Shown piece after piece: positions 23,117 to 30,693 of a DNA stretch of 64,000 nt. The stretch lies in IMG/VR virus record IMGVR_UViG_3300030061_001386, positions 28,722 through 92,721 of that record; one strand, 5' to 3'. Source of the stretch: a virus. Each line of letters starts with the position of its first letter. Position 1 is the first letter of the stretch. Both the position numbers and the translations under genes were made by a program. The notes under the pieces were generated by a model. The model made no database searches, was not told the origin of the DNA, and saw only the letters and a program-made list of their open reading frames with translations.

Positions 23117-24392
23117 CACAAGAAATTACACAACTAGTAGTTTTTTATTGAGGTCTTCAAAGAAACAATTGTTTCGTAGTATTTGGACTCCAAATCCCCC
23201 AACACATACAAATAAGTTTAGAACTCATAGAAATAGTGTAAATCAATTTGGGGAATTACAGTGGCAAGTAACTAGGCCAAGTCTATCAAATGTTAGAGGT
23301 GAACAAGACCCTATACTAACAAAAACTTCTACACTAATATCTAACACATTGTTAACTAAAGTACAGAATGAAAACTTCTTGAACACTATGACTTTCAAAT
23401 ACCATAACGGTGAAAGCATTATTGTTTATGGTCGAAAAGGTAGTGGACACCATATTGATGGAGTTAGGGTAAGTAAGAAAGACCTCGCAGTTGTTCTATC
23501 CAAGATAATAATACGTGGTGCGTTTGTAAGAGACGTACTTGTAATGGATGATTATATTGAAAAGGTTGTTCACTATCCACCTAATGTTCTTCATGCTATT
23601 GAGAATAGAAGTAATTACAACTTTTATCATGTAGGTGAAAAGCATGAGGTGTTGATTAACACTAAAGTTATCAGTGAGACTGAATGTGCATTAGAGATTT
23701 CAGAAGGTGTTTGGGGTGCTATTACTCTTAAGGATTTGAATGTCTTCATTAATACATTTAGATTTGGTCAATCAAAGTCCAAAACTTGGTACAGAGCAGA
23801 CCCCTCAAAACTATGGCGATTACTAATGGGTAATATGCCTAGTCCAACAGAACTAAAGTTATGTGTAGCATGGTTAATGCAAAACAGAAAGCAGAATATG
23901 GTTGAAGACAGAGCAACAAAACTACTACATGATATGGATGCTGAATACCCAAACATTAGATTGGTTCAATTCAGAAACCCAATGAACAAGGCTCTATTCG
24001 TTAGAGGTAAAGTTGCTGATTGGGTTGTTGTTGATGAGAGGAAAGGTATGAAACTTGGTCATCAGAATGTTAACACATACTTGATTAATGGTAAAGATTC
24101 AGACAATTCTAAAACTTGGAAAGGTCATTCACTCACTGGGCCAATATGTATTGATAATATCCATAGGAACTCAAGCATTGGCGACCAACTAACTGCTAGA
24201 GCATTAGCACTAATGAATGATGAAACATCTGCCAAGAGTATCTATACTATTGTTGATTACGTGAAGAAAGCATCTGAAAGAAACTTAGTAAACCCTGATA
24301 ATTACCGTATGGATATGTCCAAACTAAACTCTTGGTCTAAACAGAAAGAACAGGACTATGCGGCAAAGAAAGCATTGGAGGCTAAAGCGTGA
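23076..24392 (+). CDS. 438-aa protein with an E2-like C-terminal domain (tentative)
   Basis: The first 270 residues are not recognised. From about 275 the predicted order is helix (RATKLLHDMDAEYPN), beta strands (IRLVQF, ALFVRG, DWVVVDE), then HSLTGPICID with His351 and Cys358, then two helices (QLTARALALM and IVDYVKKAS). This resembles the UBC fold, where a His and G-x-I-C-[LI]-D surround the catalytic Cys. The classical HPN motif is absent and there is an insertion before the His. It lies between the Ubl and E1 genes, and its stop overlaps the TFB start. The E2 reading is inference. Confidence 0.42.
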   Translation: MVKIKVIIPSVGDDTRNYTTSSFLLRSSKKQLFRSIWTPNPPTHTNKFRTHRNSVNQFGELQWQVTRPSLSNVRGEQDPILTKTSTLISNTLLTKVQNENFLNTMTFKYHNGESIIVYGRKGSGHHIDGVRVSKKDLAVVLSKIIIRGAFVRDVLVMDDYIEKVVHYPPNVLHAIENRSNYNFYHVGEKHEVLINTKVISETECALEISEGVWGAITLKDLNVFINTFRFGQSKSKTWYRADPSKLWRLLMGNMPSPTELKLCVAWLMQNRKQNMVEDRATKLLHDMDAEYPNIRLVQFRNPMNKALFVRGKVADWVVVDERKGMKLGHQNVNTYLINGKDSDNSKTWKGHSLTGPICIDNIHRNSSIGDQLTARALALMNDETSAKSIYTIVDYVKKASERNLVNPDNYRMDMSKLNSWSKQKEQDYAAKKALEAKA

Positions 24393-25267
24393 AGTGTATG
24401 GAGTGTGGCTCAACTGAATCATCGTTTGATGATAGGTTGGGCTACCACATATGTTCTGATTGTGGTCTTGTGCTTAATGTCGAGATATTCGAGGAAACAT
24501 CTAGTGCAATGGAATCAGATTCTAAATATGCTATGGGCAGTACAATACAATTCGGTAATAGAAGTAAAACGTCTGTAAAACATAGTCTAAGACTCAACCA
24601 TATTAAGACTGAGGCAAAGAGTAAGTTTTGGTCAGAAGGAGATATAGCAACTCACAATACATGTATGATGTATCTATCTCCTTACAAACCGTATAAACTC
24701 TCATTAAGAAGAGAGGTAGAACACTACTATCAAGAGTTACAACGAAATAGAGTATTAGTTGGTCTACCAATAGAAGTTAGAGCGGCAGGTTTAGCATACT
24801 TCATTCTAAAGGATGAAAGTATTTTCGTATCGCTCAAGTCTTTACAGAAAACAACAGGAGTTCATAGAAGTAAGATAATGAGGGCTTCTAAAAAGATAGC
24901 CAAGTTCTATCGTAAGTCTCATATCTTTGGTGTTAGAAACGTTCATGATGTAGTGACTGTATGTTTAGATAAGTCAGGGGCAGATATCAAAGACAGAAAA
25001 CCTGTTTATACATTCGTTGACTATGTATCTAACTATTATGAAACTGTTAACGTTAGAGTGGGTAATGGTGAAATCGCAGGAGCAGTATATATTGCATGTA
25101 AAATGTTAGATTACCCTGTATTACAGAGAGAACTAGCATCAACAGTCAATATTAGTGAAGTAACATTAAGAATACACATAAAAAAAATATGTGAACTAAT
25201 ACAGATAGAAAGAACTATCTTGAATAAATATAATGTAAATAAAATAATTGGAGGAATAAGAGAATGA
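24389..25267 (+). CDS. tfb: Transcription initiation factor B (TFB/TFIIB family)
   Basis: Directs archaeal RNA polymerase to promoters by binding TBP and the BRE element. The 292-aa product has an N-terminal zinc ribbon (Cys3, Cys6, Cys22, Cys25), a charged linker and two cyclin-like repeats: residues ~105-190, and ~205-285 including GEIAGAVYIACKMLDYPVLQRELA. The GTG start at 24389 overlaps the preceding TGA; starting at the following ATG would lose Cys3. A viral TFB can reprogram the host polymerase toward viral promoters. It may recognise the AAACCC sequence found before the TATA boxes at 10-14 kb (inference). Confidence 0.93.
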   Translation: MKCMECGSTESSFDDRLGYHICSDCGLVLNVEIFEETSSAMESDSKYAMGSTIQFGNRSKTSVKHSLRLNHIKTEAKSKFWSEGDIATHNTCMMYLSPYKPYKLSLRREVEHYYQELQRNRVLVGLPIEVRAAGLAYFILKDESIFVSLKSLQKTTGVHRSKIMRASKKIAKFYRKSHIFGVRNVHDVVTVCLDKSGADIKDRKPVYTFVDYVSNYYETVNVRVGNGEIAGAVYIACKMLDYPVLQRELASTVNISEVTLRIHIKKICELIQIERTILNKYNVNKIIGGIRE

Positions 25268-25854
25268 GAAAAGTAATGATAATAGGAACAGGTGGAATTG
25301 GAAGTTATTTAGTTGACTTCCTATCGAGAATTGGTATTTATGACATAACAGTATTTGATGACGATAAGTTAGAAGAGAAGAATCTAACATATCAAAACTT
25401 CATGGCGGATATGGTAGGGCAGACAAAGGTTAATGCTCTCAATAATAGATTGAAGGTAAATGGGTTAAAACCTGTAAAGCCTCAACCGTATCAAGTATTA
25501 GTAGAGAAGCAATTGAAAGGGTATGACCTAGTAGTTTGTTGTGCTGATAACCTAGCAGTAAGGCGATTATTATATCGTCAAGGTTATGGTGATGATGCTA
25601 AAACTAAGTGGTTAGACTTGAGAGCGCAAGGCCGTAATGCGGCATTAATCTCTTACAAGGTTAACGCTAATCTCGTTGATGATTTGTTAGCAGGTGCAGA
25701 AGGTTCATTCAGTTGTCAAGGCGGAGATTGGGATGGTAGTCCTGAACAAGTAAACTGTATGCAAGTTGCAATTGCAGGTATTGCAGTACAGTGGATTCAA
25801 AGATGGTGGCAAGACAATGAGAACGTTGCTGATAAAATGGTGGTGAATGTTTGA
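25264..25854 (+). CDS. E1-like (ThiF/MoeB/UbaA family) adenylyltransferase
   Basis: Would activate the C-terminal Gly-Gly of a ubiquitin-like protein by adenylation. The 196-aa chain has the Rossmann loop GTGGIGS (8-14), the acidic ATP site FDDDKLEEKNLTYQNF (31-46), the helix GQTKVNALNNRL (52-63) and VVCCADN (90-96), which matches the conserved Asp-Asn near the reactive site. Possible thiol residues are Cys151 and Cys165. It lacks the two CxxC zinc motifs of ThiF/MoeB, and the Arg of the usual NLNRQ is replaced by Tyr43. It is a short, single-domain form. ATGA overlap with TFB. Confidence 0.85.
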   Translation: MRKVMIIGTGGIGSYLVDFLSRIGIYDITVFDDDKLEEKNLTYQNFMADMVGQTKVNALNNRLKVNGLKPVKPQPYQVLVEKQLKGYDLVVCCADNLAVRRLLYRQGYGDDAKTKWLDLRAQGRNAALISYKVNANLVDDLLAGAEGSFSCQGGDWDGSPEQVNCMQVAIAGIAVQWIQRWWQDNENVADKMVVNV

Positions 25855-26081
25855 GAGCCGCTTCTAAGATACATGTCGAGTATGAAGTACTGAAGCATCT
25901 TATGGATAGAATAGACTTAACAGAATTAGAAGAGAAGATGTGTCCTTCAGGTGACAAGACAGCAGAGAAAAGATTCTTGGATGGGGCTGACTCTGTTTCT
26001 TCTCTTATCAATAATATGATGAGTAGAAGATTACATAGATTACCAAAGACACATTCTGCATACAAGGAGAAAGGAGAATGA
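25851..26081 (+). CDS. Unknown 76-aa helical protein
   Basis: A TTG start overlaps the E1 stop (TTGA). MRAASKIHVEYEVLKHLM begins an all-alpha, charged protein ending YKEKGE, with one Cys. Its coupling to the E1 gene makes it a candidate accessory or substrate-adaptor, which is inference from position. Confidence 0.55.
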   Translation: MRAASKIHVEYEVLKHLMDRIDLTELEEKMCPSGDKTAEKRFLDGADSVSSLINNMMSRRLHRLPKTHSAYKEKGE

Positions 26082-26350
26082 AATACATCTGCTTTTCAAT
26101 ATTAGGAAAGACTCTTTGTGGTAAAGAGGATGAGCCTGTTCCCGAACACTTGGCAGATAGCAGAAGGTTCTGCAATGACTGTGTTCAAGTAATGTGGAGA
26201 GAACAGTACAGGCGAAGAATAAAGAGTGGTGTAAGTGCTTTTAGTAAAACTACAACAGTAGTAGAATCTAAAACAGAAACCAAGGTCGAGAGTAAACAAA
26301 TACTCAGGCCAATAAAAACATTAAGACATTATATGAAGGTGAAAATATGA
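26078..26350 (+). CDS. 90-aa protein with N-terminal Cys cluster
   Basis: Cys residues in KYICFSILGKTLCGK and RRFCNDCVQ could form one zinc site within the first 36 residues; a basic Lys-rich tail follows. Overlaps both neighbours (ATGA). Its place between E1 and JAMM raises the idea of a zinc-finger adaptor, but nothing specific supports it. Confidence 0.55.
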   Translation: MKYICFSILGKTLCGKEDEPVPEHLADSRRFCNDCVQVMWREQYRRRIKSGVSAFSKTTTVVESKTETKVESKQILRPIKTLRHYMKVKI

Positions 26351-26586
26351 GTGATGAAGAGAATATAGAAGACATAGATGAACAAATGATTGACGAAGTT
26401 ATGAATGTAATTTCAACAGACGGATATTACCAACAAGCAGAGATAGTAAAGGTTACTTGTCCTGTTTGTGGTGAGGAGTTCTTAGGAACTAAAAGACATG
26501 CAGGTGGATTCATTGCGGGTCATCGAGCCTATCATGAGTTTGTTAACAGTCAAGATATAATTATAGATAATATGGGGGGAATATAA
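26347..26586 (+). CDS. 79-aa C2H2-type zinc-finger protein
   Basis: After an acidic N-terminus, VTCPVCGEEFLGTKRHAGG...HRAYH forms a CxxC...HxxxH finger at residues ~37-62. Probably a small DNA- or protein-binding regulator. ATGA overlap upstream, TAATG overlap downstream. Confidence 0.65.
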   Translation: MSDEENIEDIDEQMIDEVMNVISTDGYYQQAEIVKVTCPVCGEEFLGTKRHAGGFIAGHRAYHEFVNSQDIIIDNMGGI

Positions 26587-26729
26587 TGGGAAAGATGGGA
26601 AGAAAGTTTCAAGAGATGCGTGATGATTATGAGCAAGCATTACTTGATGGAAAAATAAATGAAAGTCTAACGTTTTCTAATTGGATTCAATTAGAGAGAG
26701 CGTCAGCAAAGAAAAATGAGGAGGAATAA
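26586..26729 (+). CDS. Unknown 47-aa protein
   Basis: MGKMGRKFQEMRDDYEQA starts a helical peptide with an acidic end. It shares one base with the previous stop and ends two bases before the JAMM gene; its own last codons form the GAGGAGGAA ribosome site of that gene. Confidence 0.5.
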   Translation: MGKMGRKFQEMRDDYEQALLDGKINESLTFSNWIQLERASAKKNEEE

Positions 26730-26731
26730 AA

Positions 26732-27241
26732 ATGGAAAAAGAAGTAACAGAAAATGAAAAGGCAATGAAGGAGTTTGATTGGAAACAGCACATAAGAGAT
26801 GTGCATAATGATATGGCAGATGATATAGAATATCTCTTCCCTAACAATTCCACTGAAGCCTTCTTGACAGCAATATGGAAAATGTCAATAGATACATTAG
26901 AAGGAATGGAAGTACAAGTAATTGTTGATGATAAAGATGATTTATACATCAGTAGTGGCGACCCATCCTATGTATCATTCGAAGGACATGAAGATGAACT
27001 AGTAAACGGCGCACCGATGAGAATACCAATTAAGTGTTGGATTCACACTCATCCTTTTGGTCAGGCTTATTTCAGTTCAACTGATTGGTCAACAATTAAC
27101 ACTTGGAAACCTATACTAAAGTCTGCTATTGTTCTTGGTGATAACCAATATCTAGCATTCAATCCTGAAACTATTGTAGCAAAGAAAGTTTTCTATGGGC
27201 TATTAGAACAACAGAGTTCATACAGTGGGGAAGAAGAATGA
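26732..27241 (+). CDS. JAB/JAMM-family metalloprotease (deubiquitinase-like)
   Basis: Zinc isopeptidase or precursor protease of the family that removes ubiquitin-like tags. The 169-aa chain has His105-Thr-His107 then seven residues to Ser115 and Asp118 (IHTHPFGQAYFSSTDW), an exact HxHx7SxxD motif; the catalytic Glu is upstream, possibly near 57 or 84. Flanking strands (VQVIVDD, KCWIHTH, AIVLGDNQYLAF) fit the JAMM fold. With the E1 and Ubl it could trim the Tyr after Gly-Gly or reverse conjugation. Strong GGAGGAAT ribosome site. Confidence 0.85.
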   Translation: MEKEVTENEKAMKEFDWKQHIRDVHNDMADDIEYLFPNNSTEAFLTAIWKMSIDTLEGMEVQVIVDDKDDLYISSGDPSYVSFEGHEDELVNGAPMRIPIKCWIHTHPFGQAYFSSTDWSTINTWKPILKSAIVLGDNQYLAFNPETIVAKKVFYGLLEQQSSYSGEEE

Positions 27242-27468
27242 GATTGATTAGTCTAGTAACTAATTCAGGTGTCACTACTCTAAAGGTAGATGATATTAGT
27301 GGGTATTGTGTTAATGAAGAAGCACAAGGTATGTTGAAGAAAAACACATATCTCACTGATATTCATATGATTAGTGGTACTATATTTACTAGTCATATGA
27401 CTGAAGCACAACTTCATGCGTTTGAAGATGTGATGCACGAAAGAAGGAAGGCGAAAGAAGATGAGTGA
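27238..27468 (+). CDS. Unknown 76-aa protein
   Basis: Overlaps the JAMM stop (ATGA). MRLISLVTNSGVTTLKVDD begins a small beta-rich protein with a basic/acidic helical end (ERRKAKEDE). No family recognised. Confidence 0.58.
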   Translation: MRLISLVTNSGVTTLKVDDISGYCVNEEAQGMLKKNTYLTDIHMISGTIFTSHMTEAQLHAFEDVMHERRKAKEDE

Positions 27469-27646
27469 AATAGAAGAGATAGTAATAGGAAAGTTAAGGC
27501 AACGAGCCGAAATAGGTAAGAGGAAGTATAATACTACTATGGAAAGAAAAGACTTGACTCGAAAAGCATGGTTAATCCATGCTCAGGAAGAGGCTTTGGA
27601 TTTAGCAGTATATCTACAAAAATGTATAATATTGGAGGAAGAATAA
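27461..27646 (+). CDS. Small MazG/DUF-type phage protein
   Basis: The 61-aa product has the pattern RAEIGKRKYNTTMERKDLT then WLIHAQEEALDLAVYLQ, recurring in small phage proteins related to all-alpha NTP pyrophosphohydrolases. The EE...D helix could bind Mg2+. It may help control nucleotide pools, but the chain is shorter than known active MazG enzymes. Overlaps the upstream gene by 8 bp. Confidence 0.55.
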   Translation: MSEIEEIVIGKLRQRAEIGKRKYNTTMERKDLTRKAWLIHAQEEALDLAVYLQKCIILEEE

Positions 27647-28006
27647 ATGAATAGAAGAACGGGATTGATAGATAAAAAATTGATAGAAGATGCGAATGAT
27701 GTAGCGAAGAATGTTAAAACACTAGTAAAACATAACACGGAACTGTTAGACCTTGTTTGTTTTATGAGGAAAATGTTGGATGACTGTATGATTACCAAGA
27801 ATGGTATGACTGAACAGATTGATTTCTCTAACAAGAAATTAGATAGGGCATTTACTATTATGATGGAAGTACAACACGAAAAAGACATACTTAAGGAATT
27901 AAAACGCCAAGAAAAGACTGATAACCTACATGTTGAAGGGGTAATTGCATTTGATGGTGGCTCAGAGCCTACCATTGATGCTTTTTATGACGAGGAAGAA
28001 ATATGA
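27647..28006 (+). CDS. Unknown 119-aa helical protein
   Basis: MNRRTGLIDKKLIEDANDV begins an all-alpha chain with coiled-coil stretches (residues ~10-50 and 62-95) and an acidic tail. GGAGGAAGA precedes the ATG, and the stop overlaps the lipoprotein start. No family recognised. Confidence 0.6.
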   Translation: MNRRTGLIDKKLIEDANDVAKNVKTLVKHNTELLDLVCFMRKMLDDCMITKNGMTEQIDFSNKKLDRAFTIMMEVQHEKDILKELKRQEKTDNLHVEGVIAFDGGSEPTIDAFYDEEEI

Positions 28007-28494
28007 GTGATGAAAGATTAACTATGGAAAACAGCAGACAAACAACTCTTAAGGAGTTTGGATTTGTATTCTTAATTCTTACAACTTTGTTAGCAGGATG
28101 TACAATCCCTACACCTGATGAAGTGTTTGATGAAGAAGCAGAAGCACCCAAAGAATGGACAACCATTAATGGTACGTTCACATTTTTAATTAACGACAGT
28201 AATAACTCAACACAGCAAACTGTTTGGTTGGATGTTAATACTACTTATGGGTTGATTGAGTTAGATTATTTTCATTATAATGTAACCCATCTTAGTTTTG
28301 ATATTGTGAATAACTCTGTTATATTTAACAACTATTCATTTAACATTGAAGGTCATTTACTACAAGATAGTCTACTATGGAATACAGGATACGCACCACA
28401 ATTTGGGAATGCAACACTTATGTTTGCTACTTTCCCATTCGATGTAACAGTTGAATATGAAGTAAAATATCGTGTATGGAATGGTAGAGAATGA
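28003..28494 (+). CDS. Putative surface lipoprotein rich in N-glycosylation sequons
   Basis: A hydrophobic stretch ends in LTTLLAGC (Cys near residue 32), a lipobox-like signal for export and lipid attachment. The outer part (~130 aa) contains about nine N-x-[ST] sequons, such as NGT, NNS, NST, NTT, NVT, NYS and NAT. Archaeal surface proteins are often N-glycosylated at such sites. The protein would sit on the infected cell's outer face; superinfection exclusion or receptor masking are possible roles (inference). No enzymatic motif is seen. Confidence 0.65.
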   Translation: MSDERLTMENSRQTTLKEFGFVFLILTTLLAGCTIPTPDEVFDEEAEAPKEWTTINGTFTFLINDSNNSTQQTVWLDVNTTYGLIELDYFHYNVTHLSFDIVNNSVIFNNYSFNIEGHLLQDSLLWNTGYAPQFGNATLMFATFPFDVTVEYEVKYRVWNGRE

Positions 28495-28892
28495 AAAAGA
28501 AAGCAGTAACTGTTCAGTTCCCTGCTCCGCTTCCTGCGGAGATAGAGTGTCCTATTTGTTTAGGCAACAAATGTATTGTTTGTGAAATGAGTGGTAAAAT
28601 AAAACTAGTAGTTGATGCTAAAGTCCCAATACAAAAGGCATTGATAATAAAGTATGTTGCTAACAACATTAACTCAATAAGTTCAGAACTATCTAAGAAC
28701 TATGGTTTAGTTCCTGAGATAGAAACTATGGAAGTTTTTGAACATCCTGAGAATAGAACATATGAGATAATTAAGATTAGTAGTTTAGGGGGCGTGGTGT
28801 ATATCGCCACAAGAGTAGATGACGTTGAAGGAATTAGAACGTTCACCTCTCTAAAAGATTTGAATAGATTTAAGGAAGGTTGGTACGAATGA
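28491..28892 (+). CDS. 133-aa protein with DnaJ-like zinc knuckle
   Basis: Residues ~19-36 read ECPICLGNKCIVCEMSGK, a CxxCxGxxCxxCxxxGK pattern like one DnaJ zinc unit. The remainder is mixed alpha/beta with a helix (KALIIKYVANNINSISSEL). No J-domain is present, so it is a zinc protein rather than a chaperone. Overlaps both neighbours by 4 bp. Confidence 0.6.
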   Translation: MKKKAVTVQFPAPLPAEIECPICLGNKCIVCEMSGKIKLVVDAKVPIQKALIIKYVANNINSISSELSKNYGLVPEIETMEVFEHPENRTYEIIKISSLGGVVYIATRVDDVEGIRTFTSLKDLNRFKEGWYE

Positions 28893-29119
28893 GTAAAGAA
28901 TTAGAAACGGTATTAAGAATACCAAGAAATGCGACAATGGAAATGATAGTAAAGAAAGGACAATACTACAAAATAGATGTAGTAGATGTTAGGTGGTACA
29001 CTAATGGTAAACCGTCTAGAAAAGGAATCCGAATGAACATGGATGAACTAGATGTTTTACTGAAAGGTTTGACTAAGATTAATGATAATTATAAGGTGAA
29101 CTCCGATGAGTCTAATTAG
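28889..29119 (+). CDS. PC4-like single-strand DNA-binding / transcription coactivator
   Basis: The 76-aa product from ATG 28889 (MSKELETVLRIPRNAT) has KIDVVDVRWYTNGKPSRKGI then MNMDELDVLLKGL. This matches the PC4/Sub1 layout: a beta sheet carrying [VI]-D-[VI]-R-x-[YW], a K-x-x-x-x-K-G-[IV] turn and a final helix. PC4-like proteins bind single-stranded DNA and affect transcription or replication, and archaea and viruses have short forms of this size. Next to ligase; a family search should settle it. Confidence 0.5.
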   Translation: MSKELETVLRIPRNATMEMIVKKGQYYKIDVVDVRWYTNGKPSRKGIRMNMDELDVLLKGLTKINDNYKVNSDESN

Positions 29120-30656
29120 ATTTGCAAGAATGTGCGAAGCAATAGAACAACAGAATAGAACAACAGACAAGATTAGAATACTAGATGAGTCACTTAGTTC
29201 ATTTAGTAACCCTAATGTTGTATTAGATATTCTATCACTGAATCTTGAGACTAATAACATTGGTAACAAGAGAGCAGTTACATGGATTGCTAACTCATTA
29301 CAGATGTTTGAAGACGAGGTTAAATCACAAGCAGGTATGTGGAGTGATTTAGGTGAAGGAATATACAAGTTTCTAGATGGTGAGTGGAACAAAGATTCTA
29401 ACTATACAATTAGAAATATGTATTCGCTCCTAACATTAGATTGTTCTTCTATCAATAGTAATTCATACACTATGATTAATGAAGCATTGAATGAAATGTC
29501 AGCATTAGAAGTTAAGTGGTTTATTCGCTATTGGCTTAGACACCCTAGAAACGGTATCGGAGAAAAGGCTCTCGCTTCTCTATTGAAGCGTAGGTTCAAC
29601 ACTCAATTTCGTGAAGAATATCTCAAACTACATTCACCTTCTGAAGTGTTTAGGTATCTATCTAGTGGTAATACACCACCAACACATTCAGGAGTTGGTA
29701 AGTATATTCAGTGTTCACTAGCGAAGAAGTTTAAGACCCCGTATGTAACACCTGATAATTATCTAATTGATTACAAGTATGATGGTAATAGGTATCAGAT
29801 TCATCGAGACAGGGATAACGTAATTATATTCAACAGGAAAGGTAAGGTAGTCACTAGACAATATCCTGACATAGTTGAGTTGGCTAAAACGTTTAATGCT
29901 AGTACCTTTATTTTAGATACTGAGATTTACCCCGTAGAAAGAGTAGGTAGTACAGCACCTGCTGACCATAAGAAACTAGCAACAAGAGTTCATTCTAAAG
30001 ACATTGAAACTGCGGTGGAAACATGTCCTGTACACTTAGTTATCTTTGACATATTATATTACATGGGTCATAGTTTGATAGAACAAAAATACAAAGAACG
30101 TTTAATTCATATGCCTGACTTTCCTTCTATTAATAGAGCAATATCCTTTACAGATAAAGACATTGAAAGAGCCTATAACATGGCTATCAACGAAGGTTTT
30201 GAAGGTATTATGATAAAAGATTTAGACGCTACTTATCAGGCAGGAAGAAGAACTAGTGCTATGGTAAAACACAAACCACCTAGAATTGATTTAGATGTAG
30301 TGATTACTTCTGCTAAGTATGGTGATGGTAAAAGAAGTAATGTCTTTGGTACGTTTGGTATTTCAGTTAAAGATGACTCTTCTCCTACTGGTTATCTATC
30401 AGTGGGTTCAGTAGGAACAGGATTGTCTGATGGTGATTTAATGTTCTTAACAACTGAACTAAAGAAGATTATTGAGAAGTTCAATGCTGAAGTTTTCCAT
30501 GTACTACCTAGAGTTGTATTAGAAGTTACTTGTGACTTAATATCAAGGGATGCAGAAGGTAATTATGGACTGCGTTTTCCTAGAGTTCTAAGGATTAGAA
30601 ACGATAAGTTCGCTAAGGAATGTAACTCTATTTTAGACTTGCAGATGATGGCTTAG
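29106..30656 (+). CDS. lig: ATP-dependent DNA ligase (archaeal/eukaryal type)
   Basis: Seals nicks in DNA using ATP. The 516-aa chain has an N-terminal helical DNA-binding domain (~1-200), the adenylation motif KYDGNR with catalytic Lys224 (motif I), LDTEIYPVE (motif III), EGFEGIMIKD (motif IV), MVKHKPP (motif V) and a C-terminal OB domain ending ISRDAEGNYGLRFPRVLRIR (motif VI region). Length is close to archaeal Lig1. It overlaps the PC4-like gene by 14 bp and would finish Okazaki fragments made by the viral polymerase. Confidence 0.93.
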   Translation: MSLIRFARMCEAIEQQNRTTDKIRILDESLSSFSNPNVVLDILSLNLETNNIGNKRAVTWIANSLQMFEDEVKSQAGMWSDLGEGIYKFLDGEWNKDSNYTIRNMYSLLTLDCSSINSNSYTMINEALNEMSALEVKWFIRYWLRHPRNGIGEKALASLLKRRFNTQFREEYLKLHSPSEVFRYLSSGNTPPTHSGVGKYIQCSLAKKFKTPYVTPDNYLIDYKYDGNRYQIHRDRDNVIIFNRKGKVVTRQYPDIVELAKTFNASTFILDTEIYPVERVGSTAPADHKKLATRVHSKDIETAVETCPVHLVIFDILYYMGHSLIEQKYKERLIHMPDFPSINRAISFTDKDIERAYNMAINEGFEGIMIKDLDATYQAGRRTSAMVKHKPPRIDLDVVITSAKYGDGKRSNVFGTFGISVKDDSSPTGYLSVGSVGTGLSDGDLMFLTTELKKIIEKFNAEVFHVLPRVVLEVTCDLISRDAEGNYGLRFPRVLRIRNDKFAKECNSILDLQMMA

Positions 30657-30693
30657 GGTAAATGGTTATGTACCTATTCGCATAGGGCTAATC

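Noticed and set aside
20524-27241. Complete PRTRC or Bil operon
   Set aside because: The parts are similar in kind but not contiguous, no ParB-like or dedicated PRTRC protein is recognised, and the E2 assignment is weak; it is reported as a new arrangement instead.
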